Shown here piece by piece: positions 7,954 to 16,800 of a stretch of DNA of 36,484 nucleotides. Under the pieces are notes generated by a model, which saw nothing but the letters and a program-made list of their open reading frames with translations, ran no database searches and was not told where the DNA came from. The stretch covers positions 1 to 36,484 of the forward strand of contig CAIYPP010000134.1 of NCBI GenBank assembly GCA_903928115.1, read 5' to 3'. The number at the start of each line of letters is the position of its first letter. Position 1 is the first letter of the stretch. The translations under genes were made by a program, and so were the position numbers. This stretch comes from an uncultured Planctomycetota bacterium. Its GTDB lineage: Bacteria > Planctomycetota > UBA1135 > GCA-002686595.

Positions 7954-8627
7954 CGCGGGCGGTCCTCCGCGAGCGGATCGCGCGGCGGCGGAACGCCGGT
8001 CCCCGCGTCTTCATCGGGAGGCGGCAGCCCCTTCCAGCGCGCGCCGACGGCGTTCGGCACGCGCAGCGTGTCGAGCACCTTGCCGACCACGTGGTCGACC
8101 AAGTCCTCCATCGTGCGCGGACGATGGTAGAAGCCCGGACTCGCCGGCAGGATCACGGCGCCGAGGCGCGCGAGGCGCAGCATGTTCTCGAGGTGAATCT
8201 GTGAGTACGGCGCTTCGCGCGGGACGAGCACGAGCGTGCGGCGCTCCTTGAGCGCGACGTCGACCGCGCGCTCCACCAAGTTCGAACTGAACCCGACCGA
8301 CACGCGCGCCAGCGTGCCCATGCTGCACGGACACACGATGACACCGCCGGTGAGCGCGGTGCCCGATGACGGCGGAGCCTCGATCGCCTTCGAGGGAAAC
8401 GCGCGCAGCCGCTCGCCCCAGTGATCCCCGAGACGCGCGCGCAACGCCGAACCGAGGTTCACGCCCTCGGGGCCTGCGTCGATGCCGACCTCGTGCTTGA
8501 GCACCTTCACCCCGGCTTCCGTGACCGAGGTGTCGACCTCCTGACCGTTCTCCAAGAGCGCTCGGATCAGCGCGAGCGCATAGGGGTGGCCACTGCCCCC
8601 CGTGATGCCGACGAAGTAACGACTCAC
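7950..8627 (-). CDS. ubiX: Flavin prenyltransferase UbiX
   Basis: UbiX joins dimethylallyl phosphate to FMN, producing the prenylated flavin used by UbiD-type decarboxylases. The product has 225 residues. Family features are the N-terminal FMN-binding VGITGGSGHPYAL, the CPCSMGTLARVSVG segment, the ERAVDVALKERRTLVLVPREAP signature core, and PASPGFYHRPRTMEDLVDHVVGKVLD. The C-terminal Pro/Glu-rich tail of about 25 residues is longer than typical. The GTG start at 8627 overlaps the CPBP stop as GTGA and directly precedes SRYFVGITGG, so the longer open frame upstream is rejected. In this operon it probably serves a UbiD-like decarboxylase of menaquinone synthesis, although no ubiD lies in the window. 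Confidence 0.92.
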   Translation of the reverse strand: MSRYFVGITGGSGHPYALALIRALLENGQEVDTSVTEAGVKVLKHEVGIDAGPEGVNLGSALRARLGDHWGERLRAFPSKAIEAPPSSGTALTGGVIVCPCSMGTLARVSVGFSSNLVERAVDVALKERRTLVLVPREAPYSQIHLENMLRLARLGAVILPASPGFYHRPRTMEDLVDHVVGKVLDTLRVPNAVGARWKGLPPPDEDAGTGVPPPRDPLAEDRPR

Positions 8628-9442
8628 CAGATCACGTCCGGATCGATCCCGATCCACAAGGCGACATTGAAGAGCCCATGGGCCCAGGCAGCGACGCCCG
8701 GTCCGCGCAGGCGGAAGCACAGCCCCATCAGCGCACCTCCGAGCGTGAGCCACGTGAAGAGCGCAGGGTCGAACGTCCGACCGCCCGACCCAAAGTGACG
8801 CAGCAAGGGCTCGAAGTGCGCAGCGGCGAAGAGGAGCGACGAGAGCGCCAGTCCGACGACGTCCGCGGCGAAGCGCGCCGGGCGCTCCGCGACGTCGAAC
8901 GCAGCGAAGAAACGCAACGCAAGCCAGTACACGAACGAATACAGGCCGACGCGGAAGAAGAGCTCTTCCCACGCGCCTGCGCCGAAGACGAGCGCGGTCT
9001 CCGCCAGCCCCGGTCCCGGCTGGCCCGGATCCCACGACGCGTCGAGCACCGGAATCCAACCGGAAGCGGAGCGCAGAGCGATCACCATCAAGGGCCCGAG
9101 CACGCACGCGGCGAGCACGCCCTCGATGAACACGCGCGCGACGTCCGAGCCCAAGCTCTCGCGGCTACGCCGTGCCGCGACGAGGAAGGCTCCTAGCCCC
9201 GCCAGCAACAGGAGCGACACGCGCACGGCGTCGGCGTGCGTCCCGAACGGCCGCAGCACGAGCCCGAGGCACAGCTCGCCGAAGTTGCGCGCAGAGCCAG
9301 GCTCGGCGAGGAGCGCGAGCTCATAGGCCGCGAACAAGGGCACCATCGCGACGAACCCGACCGAGAGGCTCCGCGTCGGCGCGAGCGTCGGAGCTTTGCG
9401 CTCCGCTACGGCCTTGCGCGCGCTCACGGCCGCGGCCCTCAC
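8624..9442 (-). CDS. CPBP-family intramembrane metalloprotease
   Basis: The 272-residue membrane protein has about seven hydrophobic spans. It carries the full CPBP (type II CAAX/Abi) motif set: EE at 159-160 with Arg164 (EELFFR), FAAAHF with His209, and HGLFN with His255 and Asn259. These residues form the metal site in characterised members such as Rce1-type proteases. The substrate cannot be read from sequence. The gene overlaps menG on one side and ubiX on the other, each by a GTGA stop/start, so it is made together with menaquinone enzymes. That suggests a link to membrane or prenyl metabolism, which is inference. The GTG start at 9442 is chosen for the overlap. The frame upstream lies inside menG and looks non-coding. 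Confidence 0.88.
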   Translation of the reverse strand: MRAAAVSARKAVAERKAPTLAPTRSLSVGFVAMVPLFAAYELALLAEPGSARNFGELCLGLVLRPFGTHADAVRVSLLLLAGLGAFLVAARRSRESLGSDVARVFIEGVLAACVLGPLMVIALRSASGWIPVLDASWDPGQPGPGLAETALVFGAGAWEELFFRVGLYSFVYWLALRFFAAFDVAERPARFAADVVGLALSSLLFAAAHFEPLLRHFGSGGRTFDPALFTWLTLGGALMGLCFRLRGPGVAAWAHGLFNVALWIGIDPDVIW

Positions 9443-10125
9443 GCGCGCGTTCCCCAGTGCAGGCTGGCGATGCCGAACGTCAGCCGCTCGTAGCCGCAGT
9501 CGCGCAGCCCGGCGGCCTCGAGCTGACGGCGGAATGCCTCCGGCTCGGGCCATGCCGAGACGGTCCTCGGCAGGTAGCGGTATGCCTCGCGATCGCCCGA
9601 GATGAAGCCGCCGATCCACGGCAGCACGCGCAGGAAGTAGAAGCGATACAGGGCGCCGAGCAGCCCCGGCGGCGGCGGACTGAACTCGAGCACGAACAAT
9701 CGGCCACCCGGCTTGAGCACCCTCGCGAGCTCGCGCAGCCCGAGGTCGGGATCCGCCAGATTGCGAACTCCGAAAGCCACGCTACAGAAGTCCGCGCAGC
9801 CCGACGCGATCGGAAGCCTCATCGCGTCGCCGTGGACGAACAGTCCGGCGAGCTGCCGCTCCGTCGCCTTGGGTCCGGCGTGCTGCAGCATCTCGGGCGT
9901 GAAGTCGACGCCGACGACGCTCGCCCCCTCGGCCGCGAAGGCGAGCGAGAGATCCCCCGTGCCACAGCAGGCATCGACGACGCGCTTGCCCTTGAGCAAA
10001 CCCGCTCGACGCACGGTGAGCTCCCGCCAGCGGCGGTCGATCCCGGCCGACAGCAGGCGGTTCAGGAGGTCGTAGCGACCGGCGATCCGGCCAAACATGG
10101 AGCGCACTTCGCGCGGGTCGGGCAT
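9439..10125 (-). CDS. menG: Demethylmenaquinone methyltransferase (UbiE/MenG)
   Basis: MenG uses S-adenosylmethionine for the final C-methylation that makes menaquinone. The product has 228 residues, the usual length. The N-terminal MFGRIAGRYDLLNRLLSAGIDRRWR matches UbiE signature 1. VVDACCGTGDLSLAFA is the SAM-binding motif I, GVDFTPEML follows, and FCSVAFGVRNLADPDLGLRELARVLKPGGRL matches the second UbiE signature region. The C-terminus has PEAFRRQLEAAGL and LTFGIASLHWGTRA. The ATG at 10125 precedes the homologous N-terminus. Upstream frame is Arg/Ser-rich and covers a terminator hairpin, so it is excluded. It heads a tight run menG, CPBP, ubiX, prenyltransferase, holA, mutL. Confidence 0.94.
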   Translation of the reverse strand: MPDPREVRSMFGRIAGRYDLLNRLLSAGIDRRWRELTVRRAGLLKGKRVVDACCGTGDLSLAFAAEGASVVGVDFTPEMLQHAGPKATERQLAGLFVHGDAMRLPIASGCADFCSVAFGVRNLADPDLGLRELARVLKPGGRLFVLEFSPPPPGLLGALYRFYFLRVLPWIGGFISGDREAYRYLPRTVSAWPEPEAFRRQLEAAGLRDCGYERLTFGIASLHWGTRA

Positions 10126-10135
10126 GACGAAGAGG

Positions 10136-10143
10136 AGGCTAGC
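10136..10143 (-). promoter_or_regulatory. -10-like box GCTAGCCT close to menG start
   Basis: On the minus strand GCTAGCCT ends 10 bases before the menG ATG. It is identical to the box before the gene at 3154. No Shine-Dalgarno sequence intervenes. Transcription from it would begin at or just before the start codon. Confidence 0.4.
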
Positions 10144-10190
10144 GCATCCTCTCGCCCGACTCACGCTCCGAAGGCAAGGTGCGGAAAGCA

Positions 10191-10225
10191 CCGCGCCCGC
10201 CCGGCGGGTCGCCGGACGGGCGCGG
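10191..10225 (-). terminator. Hairpin terminator after the first large lipoprotein gene
   Basis: Bases 10191-10206 pair with 10210-10225 around a 3-base loop, giving a 16-bp stem. The only irregular position (10200/10216) is a C-A mismatch in plus-strand RNA but a G-U pair in minus-strand RNA. This favours the minus strand as the functional one. It lies 37 bases past the lipoprotein stop and before the menG promoter candidate. The T-run after it is short (CTTT). Confidence 0.65.
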
Positions 10226-10261
10226 AAGGACTCGATCGGCCGAGGACGCCGGAATCGACTG

Positions 10262-13200
10262 TTAGTGGCGGAAGTACGAGCCGAGGAAGCGCGCGCCCGC
10301 GCAGGGGATCGACTGCGTGCCGGGCAGGTACTTGTCCGTGTCGAAACGGGTGAAGCCACTCGTCAGAGAGATCACATCGACGACGCCCGGTCCCTCGCTC
10401 GAAGTCGGGATCGCCGCGAACATGAAGTCCGGGAACACGGTCTGCGTCGCGCCGCCACCGCCCGTGCGCACCGCCGCCTTGCCGTTGATCAGGATCGGCG
10501 AGCCGACGCCGTAGGGCGTCGTGAAGTTGGCCGACGCGCCGAGGTTGTTGAGCTCGTCGAAGACGATGTCCACCGGCACGCCGGTGAGCTGGGTGGGCCC
10601 GATCGAGGTCTTGACCTTGAGGCTCAAGTCGCGGAACTGCGGGTTGATGAAGCCCGCGAAGCCCCCGAGGGGCTGGACGCCAAACGAGCCGCTGGCGGCA
10701 TCGATGCGCGTGATCGCGCCGCCGACCTGACCGTTGGGGGTGCCGTCGATCGTCAGCGGGTTCTCGTGCACGATCCACACGGAGCCGCCGAGGTAGTCGT
10801 AGTTCAACGCGATCTTCTTCGGGTTGGCAAAGAAGAACGGCGAGACCCCGATCGTGTCGTCGTAGCCCCAGCCGTTGACCCCGTTGGGACCCGACTCGAA
10901 CAGCGTCAAGTCACCGTTGCGGTTGAGGATCCAGCCGAAGTACACGTTGCGCTGGAAGCCGAAGCCCTGCTGGCGCTGCGAGATCACGACGTCGAAGGGC
11001 GCGCTCAGGTTGCCGAAGACCGTCTTGCGCACGTTGAACGTGAACGCCGAGATGACCGAGAGCGAGCTGTCTTCCTCGTTGCAGACGAGGATGTCCTCGT
11101 TGCCCGGATCCCACTCGAGACCGCGCGGACCGCGGCCGACCGGCGTGACCTTGACGACCTGATGGAAGGTCGACGAGGACGGGTCGATGTCGATGAAGGT
11201 GACCGTGTCCGCGTTCTGGTTGGAGATCGCGATGTAGTCGAGGTTCGGTGCCATCGTCATGTCCGTCGGGTCGGCGCAGGGGATGCGGTCGATGACGGTC
11301 ATACGGTTGGAGTTGAACACCACCACCTCGCGGCGCGCGCGGTCGAGCATGTAGAGGAAGTGCCCGATCTGCTGGCGGTACATGTACGAGAGGCAGTTGC
11401 CCGAGGTCAGCTCGATCGGGCGGTCCGGTCCCTCGAAGAACGCGTTCTGGAACTGCGCCGGGATGCCCGACGGCGGGTTCGCGAACTCGCGCAGGGCGTC
11501 ACCGGGCACGAGCAGGTTCGTGAAGCCCAGACCCTTGCCGGCGGGCGGCGGCGGGTCGATGGTGAACTTCGACGTCGGCTCTTCGCCGCCGATGAACGGC
11601 TGGAGGCACAGCGGCGGGAAACGCAGCGCCGGCGGGTTCGGGTGCGGCGCAAACGAGACCGGGTTCGCACCACCGGGCACCTGCGCGGCAGGCAGCTGGT
11701 TGCCGGTCGGCGGGCCGAGCGTCTGGTTGGTCTGGAAGGCCGTCTGGACGAGCTTCTTACCCGTGACGGCGCAGAAGCTGCCGCCGCCGGAGCGGCAGCC
11801 CGTCGAGTCCTTGCCGTTGTGGTAGACGGTGTCGAGCGGGTTGCCGAGCGCCATCTCGCCGATCGAGGTGATCAAGGGCGCGCGGACGAGCATGTCGTTG
11901 AGCGAGCTGTCCTTGGTCAGCGTAAACGCACCCGCCGAGCCACCGTCCACCGTGCAGGTGCCGGGGAACAGCGGCGGGAACATGGTCGGACCGTACTGGA
12001 TCAGGTTGGGGTTGTTCGGGAAGTTCGACCAGCCCTTGGGGAAGGTCTGGTAGCTGAAGTCGAACTGCGGGTCGCCGGTCGACTGACCGAATCCGTTGAG
12101 GTCGATCACCGAGATGCTCGGAACCGCGCCGACGCGGCCGACGAGGATCGCGTCCGGCACGACCGGCGCGTTGACGAGGCCGGGACCCTCACCGGTGGTG
12201 AAGTCGCTGCTCGCGCCGAGCGTGTTCACGTTGGCCGGCTGCGACAGGTCGCGCACCTGCGAAGGGATGAAGCTCATCGTCACGCGGTTGAACGTGCCGC
12301 AGGCCTGCGAGGCCGGGCCGTTGCCGGGGAAGCCGAACTGCGTGGTCAGCGTCCACTTGGAGAGGTCGTACACCGAGGGCGGCATGCAGGTGTAGGGCAC
12401 CTGCGTCTGCTGGTTTGCCGGTCCGAACACGAGCGTGATCGCCGGGCTGATGATCGGCAGCTTGACCGTGGGGAACGAGCCGACGCTCGCAGGCTGGACG
12501 GGCTCGGTGAACTCGACCGTGATCGTGGTCAGCGGGTCGACGTCCACGTCGCCAAAGCTCGGGCTCGTCAGCGGGATCGAGTTGGGCGGAGGCGTCGTCG
12601 CAACTTCCGGCGGGATGTCGTCGGTGCCGACCGTGGAGCTCGCCACGACCTGACGCAGGAGCTGGTTTTGATTCACCGCGCGCAGCGCCGTGGTGGCGCG
12701 CAGGCGCACCTGACGATTGACCGGGAAGCGCTCATGGGTCGCGAGGTTGCCGTCGGTGTCGACAACGAACACGAAGACGTTGTCCGCGACGAGCTTGGAA
12801 GCGCCAGGGAAGCCCTGCACGCTCTCGGTGCCCGGGAAACCCTTGCCATCCGGCACACCGTCGCCGTTGAGGTCGACAGCCCCGACGATCGGCTTGCCGT
12901 TGACGTCGACGTCGACCCAGCGCTCGAAGCGCAGCACACCGGGAACGTTCGGGTCGATGCCCGCGTAGGTGCGGCCGCCGATGAAGGCACGGCCGGGGAC
13001 CGGCGCAGCCGCGCCCGTCGACGGATCGATGGCGAGCACCGTGATGGGACCGATCAGACCCGAGTTCGCCTGCCCGGCGGGCGAGGGATCGAGCACCGAC
13101 GCGATGTCGAGCGGCTGGGAGAACTCGGCGTAGATGAAGTGGTTGCCCGCGTCCCCGTTGGGCAGCGTCGCGGTCGTGGGCCACTCGGTCACCGGAAGGA

Positions 13201-13447
13201 TCGGGTTCTGCGGGCCGACGTTGCCCGTCAGGTCATCGAAGCTGCGGATCAGGACGCGCTCCGCCGTGGGCTGCCCGTTGGCATCTGCCTTCTGCACTTG
13301 GTGCGGAAGCATCAGGCCAAACCCGTTGGAGACCTCCAAGAGGTCCATCTGGGACGCAGAACCCGAAGACCCGTCGTCGCCGCCGCCGCACGCGGCGAGG
13401 AGCGCCATGGGAGAGAGGGCCACGAGCCATGCCAGCTGTCGCTTCAT
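10262..13447 (-). CDS. Large lipoprotein with Ig-like and beta-propeller-like regions (paralogue A)
   Basis: The 1061-residue product begins MKRQLAWLVALSPMALLAAC, with the lipobox LLAAC and acceptor Cys20, then a Gly/Asp/Ser linker. DLNGDGVPDG at 192-201 is a DxNxDGxxD calcium-loop motif. Residues about 278-330 (IPPEVATTPPPNS ... TTITVEFTEPVQP) resemble a SbsA-type Ig-like domain. Residues about 690-960 show repeated VVVFNSNRMTVIDRI, DYIAISNQNADTVTFID and RGPRGLEWDPGNEDILV segments, like a YVTN-type propeller. The C-terminus is GARFLGSYFRH. It is a surface or periplasm-facing lipoprotein of unknown function. It is a tandem paralogue of the next gene. The ATG at 13447 begins the signal peptide. 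The upstream frame lacks one. Confidence 0.88.
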   Translation of the reverse strand: MKRQLAWLVALSPMALLAACGGGDDGSSGSASQMDLLEVSNGFGLMLPHQVQKADANGQPTAERVLIRSFDDLTGNVGPQNPILPVTEWPTTATLPNGDAGNHFIYAEFSQPLDIASVLDPSPAGQANSGLIGPITVLAIDPSTGAAAPVPGRAFIGGRTYAGIDPNVPGVLRFERWVDVDVNGKPIVGAVDLNGDGVPDGKGFPGTESVQGFPGASKLVADNVFVFVVDTDGNLATHERFPVNRQVRLRATTALRAVNQNQLLRQVVASSTVGTDDIPPEVATTPPPNSIPLTSPSFGDVDVDPLTTITVEFTEPVQPASVGSFPTVKLPIISPAITLVFGPANQQTQVPYTCMPPSVYDLSKWTLTTQFGFPGNGPASQACGTFNRVTMSFIPSQVRDLSQPANVNTLGASSDFTTGEGPGLVNAPVVPDAILVGRVGAVPSISVIDLNGFGQSTGDPQFDFSYQTFPKGWSNFPNNPNLIQYGPTMFPPLFPGTCTVDGGSAGAFTLTKDSSLNDMLVRAPLITSIGEMALGNPLDTVYHNGKDSTGCRSGGGSFCAVTGKKLVQTAFQTNQTLGPPTGNQLPAAQVPGGANPVSFAPHPNPPALRFPPLCLQPFIGGEEPTSKFTIDPPPPAGKGLGFTNLLVPGDALREFANPPSGIPAQFQNAFFEGPDRPIELTSGNCLSYMYRQQIGHFLYMLDRARREVVVFNSNRMTVIDRIPCADPTDMTMAPNLDYIAISNQNADTVTFIDIDPSSSTFHQVVKVTPVGRGPRGLEWDPGNEDILVCNEEDSSLSVISAFTFNVRKTVFGNLSAPFDVVISQRQQGFGFQRNVYFGWILNRNGDLTLFESGPNGVNGWGYDDTIGVSPFFFANPKKIALNYDYLGGSVWIVHENPLTIDGTPNGQVGGAITRIDAASGSFGVQPLGGFAGFINPQFRDLSLKVKTSIGPTQLTGVPVDIVFDELNNLGASANFTTPYGVGSPILINGKAAVRTGGGGATQTVFPDFMFAAIPTSSEGPGVVDVISLTSGFTRFDTDKYLPGTQSIPCAGARFLGSYFRH

Positions 13448-13829
13448 GGGGGTGAGATTCACTCGCTGTCGATGAGGGGGGCCGTTGCGGCCGCGCACGA
13501 AAAGGGGTGCGTAGTCTAGTCAGCCGACCCTCGGTGGATGCACGCATTTTTTTCCTTCCCCGAGCAGCTTGGCCGCCCCCGGAGCCGGTCCCCCCTCCGG
13601 CGCGCTCGGCCTGAGGGTTCCCCATCCTCCACAACTCCCATGCCGTCTTGGCCTCGCAACAGGACGGCGCCGCGGGACGCCAGCAGCCGTTCGAGGAAGG
13701 GCCCGCCCCTCGCGGCGCGGCAGCCGGAAATGCAGCGCGGGCGTCCCGCCCCCACGAGGGAGGCGCGACGCCCGCTCAGGGAGGCTCGGCGTGAAGGCGT
13801 GCGCTTTCGCGCCCCGCCTGTGCGCTTTG
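13448..13829. other. 382-base gap between the two large lipoprotein genes
   Basis: No gene is visible. On the minus strand, toward paralogue A, a seven-A tract (plus-strand T-run 13547-13553) lies upstream of TAGACT at 13518-13513, a possible -10 that would leave a leader of about 60 bases. No good -35 was found. The half nearer paralogue B holds a 9-bp inverted repeat at 13737-13775. The presence of both suggests that each paralogue has its own transcription unit. Confidence 0.4.
13737..13775 (-). terminator. Possible terminator after paralogue B
   Basis: GCGGGCGTC at 13737-13745 pairs exactly with GACGCCCGC at 13767-13775 around a 21-base G/C-rich loop. It lies about 55 bases past the paralogue B stop. 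There is no T-run, so any termination would depend on structure or Rho. Confidence 0.3.
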
Positions 13830-16800
13830 CTAGTGCCGGAAGAACGTGCAGAGGAAGCGCGCGCCCGAGCAGGGCACGGACTGCACACCCGGCAGGTACT
13901 TGTCGGTGTCGAAGCGGGCGTAGCCGCTGGTCATCGAGATGACGTCGATGACGCCCGGACCTTCGCTCGACGTCGGCACCGCGAGGAACATGTAGTCCGG
14001 GAAGACCGCCGCGGTGGTGCCGTTGCGGATCACGGACTTGCCGTTGATCAGGATGCCCTGACCGACCCCGAAGTTCGACTGGGTGTTCTGCGACGCGCCG
14101 AGGTTGTTCAGCTCGTCGAAGGCGAGGTCCACCGGCACGCCCGTCAGCTCGTTGGGGCCGATCGACGTGCGCACCTTGAGGCTCATGTTGCGGAACTGCG
14201 GGTTGATCTGCCCTTGGAATCCGTTGAGCGGCAGGAGGCCGAAGGCGCCGCTGTCGATGTCGACACGGGTCACCGCACCGCCGATCTGGCCCGTGGGCTG
14301 ACCATTCTCCCCGAGCGGATCCTCGTGCACGATCCACACCGAGCCGCCGACGAACTCGTAGTTCAGCGCCAGCTTCTTCGGGTTGTTGAACGTGAACGGA
14401 GCGACGCCGACCGTGTCGTCATAGCCCCAGCCGTTCACACCGTTGGGACCCGACTCGAAGATCGTGAGGTCGCCATTGCGGTTGAGGATCCACGCGAAGT
14501 AGACGGCGCGGTTGTAGCCGAAGCCAATCTGGCGCTGCAGGATCACCACGTCGAACGGGCGCTCGAGGTTGCCGAAGATCGTCTTGCGCACGTCGAAGGT
14601 GAACGCGGAGAGAATCGAGACCGAGCCATCCTCCTCGTTGCACACGAGGATGTCCTCGTTGCCCGGATCCCACTCGAGGCCGCGCGGACCGCGGCCGACC
14701 GGGGTCACCTTCACAACCTTGTGGAAGGTCGCCGAAGCGGGGTTGGTGTCGATGAACGTCACCGTGTCGGCGTTCTGGTTCGAAACCGCGATGAAGTCGA
14801 GGTTCGGAGCCATCGTGATGTCGGTCGGATCCGCGCAGGCGATGCGGTCGAGCACCGTCATGCGGTTGGAGTTGAACACCACGACCTCGCGGCGCGCGCG
14901 GTCGAGCATGTACAGGAAGTGACCGATCTGCTGGCGGTACTGGTGTTCGAGGCACGGACCCGAGCTGGTGAGCGTCACTCGGTCGGGGCCCTCGAAGAAG
15001 GCGTTTTGGAACTGGGCCGCGATGCCCGTCGGCGGACCGTCGAACTCGCGCAGCGGGTTGCCCGGAACGAGTAGGTTCGCGAAGCCCAAGCCCGCGGGGG
15101 GCGGCGTCGAAGTGAAGATCGACGTGGGCTCTTCCCCGCCGATGAAGGGCTGCAAGCACAGGGGCGGGAAGCGCAGCGGCGGCGGGTTGGGGTGCGGCGC
15201 GAAGGAGATCGGGTTCGCGCCGCCGGGCACGATCGCCGCCGGAGCCTGGTTCGGCAGCGGCGGTCCGATCGTCTGGCTCGTCTGGAACGACGTGCGGATG
15301 ACCTTCTTGCCGTTGATCGCGCAGAAGTTGCCGCCGTTGAAACGACAACCCGTCGAGTCCTTGCCGTTGTGGAACACGTAGTCGAGCGACTGGCCGAGCG
15401 CCATCTCGCCCACCGACGTGATCAGCGGCGGACGCACGAGCAGGTCCTCGAGCGACGTATCCTTGGTCAGCGTGAACGCACCCGCCGAGCCACCGTCCAC
15501 CGTGCAGGTGCCGGGGAAGAGGGGCGGATACATCGTCGGACCGTACTGGATCAGGTTGGGGTTGTTCGGGAAGTTCGACCAGCCCTTGGGGAAGGTCTGG
15601 TAGCTGAAGTCGAACTGCGGGTCGCCCGTCGATTGGCCGAAGCCGTTGAGGTCGAGCACCGACAGGCCCGGCGACGCGCCGACGCGCGCGACGACCACGG
15701 CTTCCGGAGCCACGGGAGCGTTGGCGATGCCGGGGCCCTCACCCGTGGTGAAGTCCGTCGTCGCGCCGAGGCCGTTCGTGTTGCCCGACAGGTCGAGCAC
15801 CTGCGCGGCGACGAAGGTGACCGTCACGCGATTGAAAGTGCCGCAAGCCTGAGTCGCGGGACCGTTGCCGGGGAAGGCGAAGTCGGGCGTCAGGACCCAC
15901 TTCGACAGGTCGTACACCGACTCGGGCAAGCAGGTGTAGGGCACCTGCGTCTGTTGGTTGGCGGGTCCGAAGACGAGCGTGATCGACGGGCTCACCACCG
16001 GCGGCACGACGGTGGGGAACGAGCCGATGCTCGTCGGCTGCAGCGGCTCCGTGAACTCGACGGTGATCGTCGTCAACGGATCGATCTGGTCGTCGCCGAG
16101 GCTCGGGCTCGTCACCGGAATCGCGTTGGGCGGCGGCGTGGTCGCCACCTCGGGCGCAATCGTGTCCGCACCGACGGTGCAGCTCGCGACGACCTGCTGG
16201 GCGAGCAGCTTGCCGCTCTGCGACTTCACCGCGCGCGTCGCGCGCAGCTTGATCTGGCGGTTGGCCGGGAACTGCTCATGGGTCGACAGGTCGTTGTCGC
16301 TGTCGACCACGAAGACGAAGGTGTTGGGGCTCAGGAGCTTCGAGGCGCCAGCAAAACCCGTGGCGGACTGCGTTCCGGGGAATCCGAGGCCGTCGAGCTT
16401 GCCGTCCCCGTTGCCATCGATCGGAGTCGCGCGCGGCGTGCCCTGCGCGTCGGGCGCGACCCAGCTCTCGAGCACGAGCTGCGACGGATTCAGCGGGTCC
16501 GGGCGCGCGTAGGTCTGACCGTTGATGAACGCGCGGCCGGGGACGGGGACCGAAAGTCCCGTCGCAGGATCGAGCGCGAGGACGGTCAGCGTGCCGACCA
16601 ATCCATAGTTCGACTGGCCCGCCGAAGACGAGTCGAGGATCGTCGCGATGTCGAGCGGCTGGCTGAACTCGGCGTAGATGTAGTGGTTGCCCGCGTCGTT
16701 GTTGGGGAGCCGCGCCTCCGTCGGCCACTGCGTCACCGGCAGGATCGGGTTGAGCGGCGTGACGTTGTTCGTCAGGTCCGACATCGACTTGATCAAGATC

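Noticed and set aside
10097..13519. A plus-strand open frame of more than 1100 codons antisense to lipoprotein A
   Set aside because: Its translation is Arg/Glu/Val/His-rich without domains, and the minus strand carries a signal peptide, lipobox and a paralogue. Long antisense frames are common at this G+C content.
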